A stretch of 64,000 nt of DNA from Anodontia alba (lineage: Eukaryota > Mollusca > Bivalvia > Lucinida > Lucinidae), in NCBI GenBank assembly GCA_964016985.1, contig OZ024824.1, positions 48,649,587 to 48,713,586 on the forward strand, in the 5' to 3' direction. The position numbers were made by a program, and so were the translations under genes. Positions 45,555 through 56,210 of this stretch are shown here, one piece after another (position 1 is the first letter of the stretch; every line of letters starts with the position of its first letter). A model generated the notes under the pieces. The model was not told the DNA's origin, made no database searches, and saw nothing but the letters and a program-made list of their open reading frames with translations.

Positions 45555-45746
45555 AAACAGCAATATTTTAAGAGGGCAATAAACTCTACATTTCTGTGAA
45601 ATTATTTTGAAATCTAGCCAGTGGCTTAGGAGAGGTCATTTAAAGCAATTGTTGAAAGACGACACCCATGCCACTGACGACGACCCTGATGGATCACAGA
45701 TGGATCCTATTAGCTCCCCATGAGCACTACAAGCTCAGGTGAGCTA
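45555..45746 (+). repeat. Right end of a hairpin-ended array element
   Basis: O-type sequence ('cagtggcttaggagaggtcattta') leads into GACGACACCCATGCCACTGACG and then a hairpin-like end TAGCTCCCCATGAGC..GCTCAGGTGAGCTA (45711-45746). Confidence 0.65.
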
Positions 45747-46920
45747 AAAATGGCCACCGGTCATAAAAAACACATAAACTGGGTAGACAATCATCAGATG
45801 ATCATAACTGCCAGGTTAACACCACTTCACTGGTTATGGAGAAAACGCAATTTAACCATTTCCCATCATAAGTCTAGAGGCAACCACCATAATTTTAACT
45901 ATTTTGAATAGCCCTTACCCAAGCAACATTTGTACAAAATTAGAGTCATATGCTTCAGTGATTTGAAGGACTTGCCATTTAAAACATTCCTTTTTTAAAA
46001 TTGTATGCTGCCATGGCAATCGAACAAAATGGCCACTGGTCGTAAAACACATAAAATGAATAGACAATTATCAGATGGTCATAACTGCCAAATATGGTTC
46101 ACATCACTTCACTGGTTATGGAGAAAATGCAATTTTACCATGTTCCCATTATAATTCTAAGGGAGCTTTCTGGTGACCAAACCAAGTGGCAGATCACCAT
46201 AAAGTCCCCTAACCAAGCAACCAAATTAGGGACGAATCGCTTGAATGGCTTTGGAGGAGTTGTTATGAAAGTGTTAACATACGGATGGATGGAGGGATGA
46301 CAGACAAAAAGTGATCGCTATAGCTCGTCCTGAGCATAGCTCAGGTGAGCTAAAAACTGTCCTTAGGATGCTTAGTATGCACTTTTAGCTCTGTTGCTCA
46401 AAGCAGTTTAAAGGTTTTTACATTATATGGTCATGGCTGACATCCAGAATGGCAATTTCAAATAATTTTTGCAAACCTGAAATAATTTGTCTCAAGGATA
46501 TTTCATATGCAATCCCAGCAGTTTCAGAGTTGTTTAAAGGTTTTACTATATATGGTCATGCTGGCCATCTTGGATGGCAGTTCCCAATAATTTTCACCAG
46601 CTTACAAGGAAGTCCTAAGGATGTTTAATAGTAATTCAGTTACAACTGGTAAAGGGATTTCTGAGAAGAAGTCATTTGAATAACATTTACTATTTTCCCA
46701 ATATAAATCTAAGTATTTATGCCAACTGGCATAATTTTAGCAAGCTTGTTTTCTCCCTACTATTTTTTGACAAATGAGATTCACAGTGTTTCTCTGGTTT
46801 TGGAGAAGAAGTCCTTTGAAAGTGCTTAAATGACAGTGGCACAGATGCCAGATGGAAAATAATCATAATAGCTCATTCTGAGCTTCCCTCACTACACGGG
46901 AGCTAAAAATGCAATGTGGT
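45747..46920 (+). repeat. Diverged array elements with two further GGTGAGCT-type ends
   Basis: Units contain 'gtcataaaacacataaa', 'cagatgatcataactgcc' and 'cacttcactggttatggaga'. A first end lies at 46259-46353 (GGATGGATGGAGGGATGACAG, then AGCTCGTCCTGAGC..GCTCAGGTGAGCTA), and a second, more degraded end lies near 46868-46907. Non-coding. Confidence 0.6.
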
Positions 46921-47328
46921 AGAGACTTACCTAAAGAACATGCCTGCATTCAATCAACTTTGGTGGTTTGGAAGGAGATATCATTTACAGATCTGCAATT
47001 TCACAACTAACCCTTGTTAGACCATCTAAATAAAACTGCTAATGAGCATAAAACCACACTTGGCAGAGAATAAGTGAAGGAACATTATATCCAAATTTAG
47101 TTCAAATCACTTCAGTACTGTCATTTACCCAGTCTATGTGACATAACAGCTGCCATGTGGCCAAACAGATGGCTGACCACCAAACAAATCACTGTTCCAC
47201 TAGCTCATATAAAACCTATTTTTTTTCTAAAATGAGAAACAAAATTTGAAAAGTACATGAACTTTTATGAAGGATAAAATATGAAAATAGTCTACTTCAG
47301 CACAGATGATATACACATAAAATCTTAC
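46921..47328 (-). other. Intron sequence next to the host exon donor
   Basis: This is mostly unique AT-rich DNA directly downstream (minus strand) of the donor site ACG|GTAAGATT. No gene or repeat unit is recognised. Confidence 0.4.
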
Positions 47329-47796
47329 CGTTTCTTGAAGTAGGTTGGTAATACTGCCTCTGGTAGTCATTTTCTACCTCATTCCTTTCTAATGTGTGTT
47401 GAGTGTATATACAAGTAGCAGGACCAGCTGTGTCACCATCATACTGATACCTTTCATTCTGTGCGAGATGAGTCAGTCTTTCTGCAGGACATATGACTGG
47501 CTGCTGGCTGATACCCAACTGCTGATGAGGATTTTGATTGTGATATTCTTCGACAGGTGTAAAATTTGGAAGGTTCAAAGGTGGAGGCTGCACCACCATT
47601 TCTGATGGAGGATTAGAGGCAACTAAGCTATCCACATGGGGTTGGTAGCTGATATCTCTCCTGTGGCTGATATCAACCACTGGTTGATCATTTATTGCAT
47701 CATGACTGACATCTACAGTGACTAAATTTCTACCTGACTGAGTATCTATAACAGTTTCTGTCAAGGCTGAATTCCTGTAGCTAGTGGCTGGGATTA
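47329..47796 (-). CDS. Internal coding exon of the unrecognised host gene
   Basis: Minus-strand exon of 468 nt. Acceptor: a T-rich tract TGTTTTTTTTTCAG ending at 47797. Donor: GAAACG|GTAAGATT at 47329/47328. Both ends are phase 1, so the exon is symmetric. The product includes VIPATSYRNSALTETVIDTQ, a His/Asp/Val-rich middle, a proline patch (EMVVQPPPLNLPNFTPVEEY), then NERYQYDGDTAGPATCIY and NDYQRQYYQPTSRN. It has no stop codon and no obvious fold, and is rich in Q, N, P and Y, as in disordered cytoplasmic tails. Its last base G plus GC of the exon at 38148 makes a glycine codon, linking the two exons. Function unknown. Confidence 0.68.
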
Positions 47797-48149
47797 CTGA
47801 AAAAAAAAACACTATTATCACTGTTAATTTTATTCAGTCATATGCCATGCCAAAACTGGCATCACATCAAGAAAGGACAAGGTAACATGAATTCTGCAAA
47901 AGTCAAACCTGCCATATCTGTTAATTTTAGAACAGAGCTAAACACTATGATCTGGGTAAAGAATGACAAAGTCAGGAAACCATGAAATGTTGGTCATGGT
48001 CATAAAATGATACAATAGTGTTTGTGACCCTTTTTGGCAGGAAAAGCATGCCAGGTTTGGTGACTGCAAGTCATATAGTTTGTCAGCAAAGGTGCTAAAT
48101 AGTCACAGACCCAATCTTGCACAAACTAGAAATGTGTCAGTATGACACA
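47797..48149 (-). other. Upstream intron sequence
   Basis: This is non-coding DNA immediately before the exon acceptor. From about 47950 it shows K-type repeat wording ('accatgaaatgttggtcatgg'). Nothing else is seen. Confidence 0.35.
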
Positions 48150-49912
48150 GATGCCCCCGCCCAGGGCCATCCTCAACCACACGTAGGTATTTTGCAAAAA
48201 AAATGAAGTTGAAGAATGGGACAAATCAATCTTTTTTAAAAAAAATATTGGAAGGAAAACATCTTTTGAAGGAGAAAAGGGGCCAGAACTCCCATAATAA
48301 TGGGTTGATTTTACCCTAATTGGAACTTGACCTCTATTTTATGATTATATACCTGTGTGTTAAATTTGAATTCAATACACTAATGTTTTCAAAAGATATC
48401 AAACTGAAACTATTTTTCAACATTGAAAAAGGGCTGTAACTCCAAATATAATTGGTGGATTTTACCCAAAATCAAACTTGACCTGTATTTTATAATTATA
48501 TGCTTGTGTATAAAATATGAATCCAATTCACTAATCTTTTCAAAAGTTATGGAACGGAAACCATTTTTCAAAGCTGAAAAAGGGCCATAACTCCAAAAAT
48601 AATTGGTGGATTTTACCCTAAATCCAACTTGACATACATTTTATGATTATATACCTGTGTATAAAATTTGAATCTAATACACTAATCTTTTCAAAAGATA
48701 TCGAACGGAAACCATTTTTCAACTATTTTTCAATATTGATAAAGGGCCGTAAATCCAAAATAATTGGTGAATTTTACCCTAAATCAAACTTGACCTATAT
48801 TTTATAATTATATGCTTATGTATAAAATATGAATCCAATTCACTAATCTTTTCAAATGTTATGGAACGGAAACCATTTTTCAAAGTTGAAAAAGGGCCAT
48901 AACTCCAAAAATAATTGGTTGATTTTACCCTAAACCAAACCTGACATACATTTTATGATTATATACTTGTGGATAAAATTTGAATCCAATACACTAATCT
49001 TTTCAAAAGATATCGAATGGAAACCATTTTTCAACTATTTTACAACATTGATAAAGGGCCGTAACTCCAAAAATAATTGGTGGATGTTACCCTAAATCAA
49101 ACTTTGCCTATATTTTATAATTATATGCTTGTGTATGAAATATGAATCCAATTCACTAATCTTTTCAAATGTTATGGAACAGAAACCATTTTTCAAAGTT
49201 GAAAAAGGGCCATAACTCCCAAAATAATACACGGATTTTACTCTAAATCGTCCTTGACCTACATTTTATGATTATATACCTGTGTATAAAATTTGAATCC
49301 AATAAACTAATCTTTTCAAAAGATATCGAAAAGAACCATTTTTCAACTATTTTTCAACATTGATAAAGGGCCGTAACTCCAAAAATTATCCGTGGATTTG
49401 ACCCTAAATTGAACTTGACCTATATTTTATAATTATATGCTTGTTTATAAAATATGAATCCAATACACTAATCTTTTCAAAAGTTATGGAACGGAAACCA
49501 TTTTTCAAAGTTGAAAAAGGGCCATAACTCCCAAAATAATACACGGATTTTATTCTAAATCGAACTTGACCTATATTTTATGATTATATACCTGTGTACA
49601 AAATTTCGATCCAATATACCAATCCTTTCAAAAGATATCGCATGGAAACCATTTTTCAAAGTTGAAAATTTTTCAAAGTTGAAAAGGGCCATAACTCCCA
49701 AGATAATTGGTGGATTTTACCCTAAATCGAACTTGGCCTACATTTTATGATTATATACCTGTGTATAAAATTTCAATCCAATATACCAATCCTTTCAAAA
49801 GATATCGCACGGAAACCAAAAGTGTTATGTACGGGACTGACGGGACGGACGGATGTATGTACAGACAGCGGTGATACTATATGCCCCCCCATTGAAAATG
49901 GCGGGGGCATAA
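48126..49912 (+). mobile_element. Array element F, copy 2, with GCCCCCGCC/GGCGGGGGC inverted ends
   Basis: Near the left end is a small hairpin GTGTCAGTATGACAC followed by AGATGCCCCCGCC (from about 48150). The right end is ATATGCCCCCCCATTG..AATGGCGGGGGCATAA (to 49912). Inside are about ten units of about 155-160 bp alternating two subtypes: 'gaaaaagggccataactcc', 'ggtggattttaccctaaat', 'gaacttgacctatatttta', 'tgattatatacctgtgta', 'aatccaatacactaatcttt'. The right tract is GGACGGACGGATGTATGTACAGACAG. Non-coding. A short copy is at 2771-3102. Confidence 0.85.
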
Positions 49913-50206
49913 AAAAAGCCATGGTACCTTCATGGGAAAGATATATGGCTGATTTTTTTAATATAAAATACCTGGGCCTTGTTCTATATGACAACACTGT
50001 ATAACAATTCAAAATCAATTGCGTTTTGGGCAAATGCATGCATTTTGCACAATTTTTCATTTGTTACTAGCAACTGTACCCACCATAAAAGGGTACAGAG
50101 CTACTACCTAGACACCTTACTGGCCCTGCTCATATCACAATTAAATTTAATGCCTGAATGTCTGAATGTTTAGATTCATGAAGAAAATTTATTATTCATC
50201 CCAAGA
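49913..50206. other. Non-coding spacer
   Basis: This is unique sequence between two array elements. Short frames here carry no motif. Confidence 0.35.
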
Positions 50207-50578
50207 TAAAACTAGAAATTGTGTTTGTAAAACACTATGCCCCCAACCATATGCTTGCCTCTAAAGATAATACAAGGTAAAAATGGCCAAATCTACAAAG
50301 GGCCATAACTCATGAAATATTTTTCAGAATTTATTCAAAAGTTAATCAGATCATCTTCTCATCACTACCAATCTATTCATCAGTTTTCTAGATATTTTGC
50401 TGGCAAGGGAAAAATGACCAAATATGTGTCAGCTACTTTTTCATGAGGACTCCATATAAGAAATTCCAAAACAGTAGCATGCATGGTGCTAAAGTTATGC
50501 TATGCATCAAAAAGCGTGACAAATGGAAGGACAGACGGATGGACAGACGAATCCAACTTCTTCGAATTTGGGGGCATA
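50207..50578 (+). mobile_element. Array element A, copy 4, short
   Basis: The start 'actagaaattgtgtttgtaaa' with ACACTATGCCCCCAACC and the end ATGGACAGACG..CTTCGAATTTGGGGGCATAA (to 50578) bracket one unit only. It is the same family as 17509-21260 but almost without internal repeats. Confidence 0.7.
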
Positions 50579-51455
50579 AAAAAGTATAATTGCCAAAAAA
50601 TTTCTATGGGCCACAACTCCAACAAAATTTCATTAAATTTGTTGAAATTTAATCAGGTGATTTTCTTCTCAGTTCCAATAGTATAACAAATATCAATGCT
50701 CTAGCTCAAATGCTTTTTGACATATCTTGCTAATAAGATTTCAATGTTGTTTTATTAACAGGGATAAATCACTAAAATGGGAGATAATTTGGATAAGAAA
50801 AAAAAATACGAGTCACCTATTTTTTCATGAGATAGTCACATTTGTAATTCTAAAACATTAGCATACATGGTTCTTAAGTTATGATCTGCACAAAAAAGCA
50901 ACAGAAATTTCAAAGGGCCATAATTCAAATAACAATTTTATGAAATTGGTTGAAAAATTAATGATTAATCAGGTGATCTCTTCCTCAGTCCCAATCAGTA
51001 TAGCAAATATCAAGGCTCTAGCTCAAATACTTTTTGAGATATCTTGCTACTGAGATTTCAATATTATTTTATTAAAAGGGAAATAACTCTAAAATGGAGA
51101 CATTCAGATAAGAAAAAAAAATATAGGTCACTGATTTTTTCATGAGAAATTCATACACTAAATTTCAAAACATTAGCATACATGGTTCTAAACTTATGCT
51201 ATGCACAATAAAGCAACAACATTAAATGGCCAGAAATTGAATAGGGCCATAACTCCAACAACATTTCATTTCATTGGTTGAAAATTTAACCAGGTGATTT
51301 CCTCCTCAGTCCCAATCAATATACCAAATATCAAGGCTCTAGCTCAAATACCTTTTGAGATATCTTGCTAACAAGATTTCAATGTTATTTTATTAAATGG
51401 GAAATAATTCTAAAATGGGAGATAATTCAGACAAGAAAAAAAATACGGTCAAGGG
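50579..51455 (+). repeat. A-type units without complete ends
   Basis: Three units of about 310 bp carry 'aagggccataactccaac', 'aatcaggtgattt', 'tatcaaggctctagctcaaa' and 'gagatatcttgctaacaag'. No end motif is present on the right, and the sequence changes to array O near 51455. Confidence 0.7.
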
Positions 51456-52689
51456 ACATAACAGGAACATTTCTGTGAAATCGGGTCATAGGCCTAAGAC
51501 GAGATGTTGTTTAAATGTTTTTCTATTTTTAGCTCTGGTGGCCATTTTGTTCAGTGGAGCAGAACCATTTTAGCAAGTTTGGTAAAGGGGCATTAGAAGA
51601 ACATTTCTGTGAAATTATTTTGAAATCAACCCATTAGCCTGGGAGGAGATGTCCTTTAAAATTTTTTTTTTTCTATTTTTAGCTCTGGTGGCCATTTTGT
51701 TTAGCCGAGCAGACCATTTTAGCAATTTTGGTAGAGGGTCACTCAAGGAACATTCTTGTAAAATTATTTCTAAATCCAGTAACCCCGTTTAGGATGAGAC
51801 ATCTCTTAAGTAAATTGTTGATAGATGCATGACAGTCTACGCCCCTTTTCTTTTTTTTAGCTCTGGTGGCCATTTTGTTCAGCCAAACAGAACAATTTTA
51901 GCAATTTTGGTAAAGGGTCATAAGAGAAACATTTCTGTGAAATTATTTTGAAATCTGGTCATAGGCCTAAGAAGAGATCGTTTAAAGGTTTTTCTACTTT
52001 TAGCTCTGACGACCATTTTGTTTAGCAGAGTGGAACCATTTTAGCAATTTTGGTAAAGGGGCATTAGAGGAACATTTCTGTGAAATTATTTTGAAATCGG
52101 GCCACTGGCATGGGAGATGTCGTTAAAAGTTTTTTCTATTTTGAGCTCTGGTGGCCATTTTCTTCAGAGGAGCAGAACCATTTTTGCAATTTTGGTAGAG
52201 GGTCAAGGAACATTCCTGTAAAATTATTTCAAAATCCATTAACCGGTTTAGGAGAAGATGTATCTTAAGTAAATTGTTGAGATGCATGACAGTCTACGCC
52301 CTTTTTCTATTTTCAGCTCTGGCGGGCATTTTGTTCAGCGGAGCCAAACCGATTTAGCAATTTTGGTAAAGAGGCATTAGAGAAACATTTCAGTGAAATT
52401 ATTTTGAAATCGGGCCCTGTACCTAGAAGATGTCGTTTAAAATGTTTTTTCTATTTTTAGCTCTGGTGGCCATTTTGTTTTGTGGAGCAGAACCATTTTA
52501 GCAATTTTGGTAAAGGGGCATGAGAGGAACATTTCTGTGAAATTATTTTGAAATCGGGCCATTGGCCTGGCAGGAGATGCCGTTTAAAGGTTTTTCTATT
52601 TTTAGCTCTAGCAGCCATTTTATTTAGCGGAGTGAAACCATTTAGGCAATTTTGGTAACAGGGGCATAATAGGAACATTTCTGTGAAAT
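51456..52689 (+). repeat. Tandem array O, left part, interrupted by the DIRS element
   Basis: About eight units of 130-150 bp carry 'agctctggtggccattttgtt', 'gcagaaccattttagcaatt', 'ggtaaaggggcattagagga', 'acatttctgtgaaattattt' and 'gaaatcgggccattggcc'. The unit breaks at 'ctgtgaaat' (52689) and resumes with 'tattttgaaatcgggcc' at 58910, which fixes the DIRS insertion point. Confidence 0.85.
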
Positions 52690-52892
52690 GAAGTTTTTTA
52701 AAAGTAAAACATATTTTAACGAGTAATACTTAACCTATAGATAATGTGCTATTCTATTCTGTTATTCACCCCCTCCACAGAAAAACGACCTTTCAGTCGT
52801 GGTAAAGTCTTAATTCGGAAGGTCCCTTTAAACAGTTACCTGTATGACGTAGTTCCTCCCGCTCAAATGATCACGTGTCAGTTTCTTTTATG
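52690..52892 (-). repeat. DIRS right (3') inverted terminal repeat with terminal extension
   Basis: 52733-52892 is the inverse of 58736-58900 with few differences (CTATAGATAATGTGCTATTC, CACCCCCTCCACAG, AAACGACCTTTCAGT, GGTCCCTTTAAACAG, GTATGACGTAGTTCCTCCCG, ATCACGTGTCAGTTTCTTTT). The outer 43 bases (52690-52732, GAAGTTTTTTAAAAG...ATATTTTAACGAG) are not shared with the left end. They match the unequal termini known for DIRS-1-type elements. Confidence 0.9.
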
Positions 52893-52952
52893 TGTAAAAC
52901 AATACACAATTAGGAGAAAAGAGCGAGGGAAGGGAGGTGGGACGATAAATAC

Positions 52953-53047
52953 TTATCTATAGGTTAAGTATTACTCGTTAAAATATGTTTTACTTTTAAA
53001 AGACTTCATTTTAACTTCGTCATACATTAACCTATAGATAATGTGCT
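52953..53047 (-). repeat. DIRS internal complementary region (circle-junction template)
   Basis: 52953-53007 is the exact inverse of the outer right end (52690-52744) with one mismatch. 53008-53047 is the inverse of the outer left end (58870-58909) with one mismatch. The two complements meet at 53007|53008, so this 95-bp block spells the joined ends of the element. In DIRS-1 such a region is thought to splint the two cDNA ends and restore the termini. It also gives independent proof of both element boundaries. Confidence 0.92.
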
Positions 53048-53273
53048 AGAATTTGTAGAATAGGAGGGAGGATTTCTCCTAATAAGTTAGTCCCAACTTC
53101 TGAATTAAGACTTAGTTTTAAGATTTATTTTTATATATATATATATAATGAGGACATAATTAGTGCTTAAGGCAATAATAAGGTCCTTTAACCAAGGATA
53201 AAGTAATCCAGGGTTAAGATATATATATAATAAAGGTATAATATAATATAATTAGTACCTTTCTAGTATAGCA
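53048..53273 (-). other. DIRS 3' non-coding segment rich in hairpins
   Basis: Between the recombinase stop and the internal complementary region lie adjacent inverted repeats: AGGAGGGAGGATTTCTCCT, AGGAC..GTCCT (about 53151-53192), AAAGGTA..TAGTACCTTT (about 53234-53263) and an (AT)n run near 53133-53146. Functional meaning is unknown. Confidence 0.6.
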
Positions 53274-56210
53274 TCAGGTGTAGGGGGGCTGTTGACGTTG
53301 TCTACACATCCATAGCTGATTGCTGTTGGCCCCCACCACTTTTTGGGCCACTACAATTGGGCCCAAACTTTGGAGATTCTGTGCTTGTTGAGACATGTCT
53401 CTGAGATAGAATTTGGCAAAAGTTGATGAACTATTCCAAACCGCTGCTTGAAGTATATCATTGAGAGGAACTTTGTCAAAGAAAGCCCAAGAAAAGGAAA
53501 GAGCTCTAACTTCATGAGCTTTGATTTTAAGGAAAGAGATGTCTCGTTTAGTGAGTTTCCTATAGGCAAGTTTAACAGTGTAAGATATCCATCTCGAGAT
53601 AGTATCTTTAGAAATATCCTTATTGCCTTTAATAGGAAGAAAGAGTCTAGTTCTATTCTGGCTATAAGAGCTAGTCATTTTGAGATAGAATTTCAGAGCC
53701 CTAACGGGGCAAAGAAGTCTGTCAGTATGTTCCCACTTACATATTCGAGCAAGACTAGGAACAACAATAGGATCTGGTTTAACAGAAGGAAGCTGGTTTT
53801 TTGCTAAAAAGCCAGATTTAAGAATCAAGGAAACTGAACCATCAGATTGATTAAAACTTAAATGTTGTGAATCCATAGCTAGAGCATGTATTTCACTACA
53901 CCTTTTAGCAGTGGCAAGAGCTAAGAGAAAGGCTGTCTTCATAGTAATGTGAAATTTAGAAGCCTTATCAAGAGGTTCAAAAGGTGGTTTTTGTAGACAT
54001 ACTAAAACCCAGGATAAGTCCCATTTAGGTGTAAGAGATCTTTGTACTGGTCGTTGAAGTTCAAAAGATCTGATAAGTTCAGATAAAACTGGATTAGATC
54101 CGATTCTATTACCAGTTTTGAATTTTAAAGTGTTGGAGATCATAGATCTATAACCTTTAATAGTACTAATCTGACATTTCTTTTCCGAAAAGAGAAAGAT
54201 TAAGAAATTGGCTATAACTGTAATAGGGGCCGAGATCGGATTAACCTTTTTTGTATGACACCAATTAGAGAAGATGGTCCATTTTGCATTGTAGACTTTT
54301 TGTGTAGATGCTCTTCTTGATCTGGAGACAAAATCTGCAACGTTTTGTGAAAATTTCTTATCTCTGATTGATTGTTTGATAACTCCCAAGCGTGAAGGTC
54401 GAGAATTGGGAGGTTTTGATGGACAAATCTTCCTTTGGATTGAGTCAGTAGCATTGGAATTAGTGGCAGACGAATCGGAGCTGACACTAATAGAAGAAGT
54501 TCTGAGAACCACTGTTGTTGTGGCCAGAACGGAGCTATGAGAACTATTCTGCACTGATGTTGTCGGATTTTCTCTAGAACAGCAGGTATCAGAATAAAAG
54601 GAGGAAAAGCATATGCATGAAGACGATTCCAGTCCATGGACAGGGCATCTATCGCTAGTGCTTTGTCGTCTTGTACTGGAGAGACATATAATGGGAGTCT
54701 GTGGTTGAATCTTGTGGCAAACAGATCCACATTTGGGAAGTTGAGCATCTGGAATACTGAATTCGCAACTATTTGATCCAGAGCCCATTCTGTCTTGATA
54801 GGTTTGTCTAGTCTTGAGAGGTGGTCTGCAAGAATGTTGAATTTGCCTGGGATGTGACGTACTCTGATAACTATGTCTTGTTCCAGGCACCAATTGAGTA
54901 TTTTCCAAACTTCTACGCAAAGATTGGGGGAATGAGTGCCACCCTGTTTGTTGATATATGAGACCACCGTTGTGTTGTCTGTGGATATCATGATGCAAGA
55001 ATGGTGAATAAATGTTTTGGCTTGTTTCAGTGCTAATCTTATGGCCATCATTTCTAACATATTGATATGGAGCTGGGATTGGTTTTCTGTCCAGCGACCA
55101 TGAAAGGACAGTGTTGTCGGCTCTAAATGAGCTCCCCATCCATAATGACTGGCATCCGTATAAAGGAAGAATTTGGGGTCTGGAGGATGGATAGAAGTCC
55201 CTGTCTCGAATCGAATGGGGTTTATCCACCATTGTAAGTGAGATCGAATCATACCGTTTATCGAGATCGGGTGATCGAGAGGAAGAATATGAGGTTTCCA
55301 GACAGACAGCAGGCACATCTGAAGAGGACATAAGTGCAGTCTGCCTAGGAGAACAAGGTCTGCTGCAGCACTGAGTTTGCCCAAAAGAGAAAGGAAAGTT
55401 CGTGCCGATACATGTATGGCTGACATTATTTTCTTGATTGTTAGAATTAGGTTCTGTACACGATCCGCTGGAACCTTGACTAAATTTTGTTGCGTCAGAA
55501 ATTCCATACCTATGAAGGTGAATTTCTGAGTAGGAAAGAGATCTGACTTCTTGAGATTTGGCAGAAAACCTAGGCTTTGGATAGTTTGAATGCAAAAGTT
55601 TGTCTGAGTAATCAGTCGGTTGCGAATCAGATTTTTTATCAGCCAATCGTCTAGGTATGGAAAAACTGATATGGCACATTGGCGTAGAAAAGCTGCAATA
55701 ACGTCCATCAGTTTCGAAAAAATTAACGGACTTAGGGACATTCCGAATGGTAGGGCCGAAAAGTGATATACTTGATCTTCGTGTACGAAGCGAAGATACT
55801 TCCTGGATTGATGATGTATCGGCACGTGTAGGTATGCATCTGTTAAATCTATGGAGACAGCCCAATCGTTGAGTCTTATCGCTTGTCTTACCGATTTGAC
55901 TGTTTCCATTTTGAATGCTTGTTTCTCTATGTAACGGTTTAATAAAGACAGGTCTATTATTAAACGAAACTTTCCGTTCTTTTTTGGCACAAGGAATATC
56001 CGGGAATAAAAGCCGGGAGTTCCCGGATTCTGTACCCTTTCCACTGCCCGTTTGTTGAGAAGGTTTTCGATCTCTTCTCTGAGAAACGGGGAGGAGGATT
56101 GACTCATTCTGATCGGAACAGATGACAAAGGAGGAATTTTGATGAATGGTATCCTGAATCCGTTTCGTACGATAGAGAGGACCCATTTGTTGTCTGTTAT
56201 TTCCTCCCAT
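53274..56210 (-). CDS. DIRS tyrosine recombinase (978-codon open frame)
   Basis: The recombinase domain is in the C-terminal third, about residues 620-950 (nucleotides about 54350-53360). An N-terminal SAM-like part carries SRRASTQKVYNAKWTIFSNW and STIKGYRSMISNTLKF. Catalytic residues: Arg770 in ATAKRCSEIHAL, His899 and Arg902 in AHEVRAL, a Trp at 925 and the nucleophile Tyr935 in FAKFYLRD, a complete R-HxxR-W-Y set. It would integrate the circular DNA form of the element without target duplication. The frame stays open for about 600 more codons upstream, fully overlapping the RT frame, but that part (Ser/Arg/Gln-rich) looks like out-of-frame translation of RT. The true start probably lies near the RT end and is unknown. 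No stops or frameshifts are seen. Confidence 0.88.
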   Translation of the reverse strand: MGGNNRQQMGPLYRTKRIQDTIHQNSSFVICSDQNESILLPVSQRRDRKPSQQTGSGKGTESGNSRLLFPDIPCAKKERKVSFNNRPVFIKPLHRETSIQNGNSQIGKTSDKTQRLGCLHRFNRCIPTRADTSSIQEVSSLRTRRSSISLFGPTIRNVPKSVNFFETDGRYCSFSTPMCHISFSIPRRLADKKSDSQPTDYSDKLLHSNYPKPRFSAKSQEVRSLSYSEIHLHRYGISDATKFSQGSSGSCTEPNSNNQENNVSHTCIGTNFPFSFGQTQCCSRPCSPRQTALMSSSDVPAVCLETSYSSSRSPDLDKRYDSISLTMVDKPHSIRDRDFYPSSRPQILPLYGCQSLWMGSSFRADNTVLSWSLDRKPIPAPYQYVRNDGHKISTETSQNIYSPFLHHDIHRQHNGGLIYQQTGWHSFPQSLRRSLENTQLVPGTRHSYQSTSHPRQIQHSCRPPLKTRQTYQDRMGSGSNSCEFSIPDAQLPKCGSVCHKIQPQTPIICLSSTRRQSTSDRCPVHGLESSSCICFSSFYSDTCCSRENPTTSVQNSSHSSVLATTTVVLRTSSISVSSDSSATNSNATDSIQRKICPSKPPNSRPSRLGVIKQSIRDKKFSQNVADFVSRSRRASTQKVYNAKWTIFSNWCHTKKVNPISAPITVIANFLIFLFSEKKCQISTIKGYRSMISNTLKFKTGNRIGSNPVLSELIRSFELQRPVQRSLTPKWDLSWVLVCLQKPPFEPLDKASKFHITMKTAFLLALATAKRCSEIHALAMDSQHLSFNQSDGSVSLILKSGFLAKNQLPSVKPDPIVVPSLARICKWEHTDRLLCPVRALKFYLKMTSSYSQNRTRLFLPIKGNKDISKDTISRWISYTVKLAYRKLTKRDISFLKIKAHEVRALSFSWAFFDKVPLNDILQAAVWNSSSTFAKFYLRDMSQQAQNLQSLGPIVVAQKVVGANSNQLWMCRQRQQPPYT

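Noticed and set aside
52690..53010. Independent MITE with 55-bp inverted repeats inserted at the DIRS end
   Set aside because: The inner arm continues into the inverse of the opposite DIRS terminus at 53008-53047, so the inverted pair is better explained as right terminal repeat plus internal complementary region.
54212..56210. First 600 codons of the recombinase frame as a separate protein domain
   Set aside because: The Ser/Arg/Gln-rich sequence shows no domain and is what out-of-frame reading of the RT gene gives. Kept only as an overlap observation.
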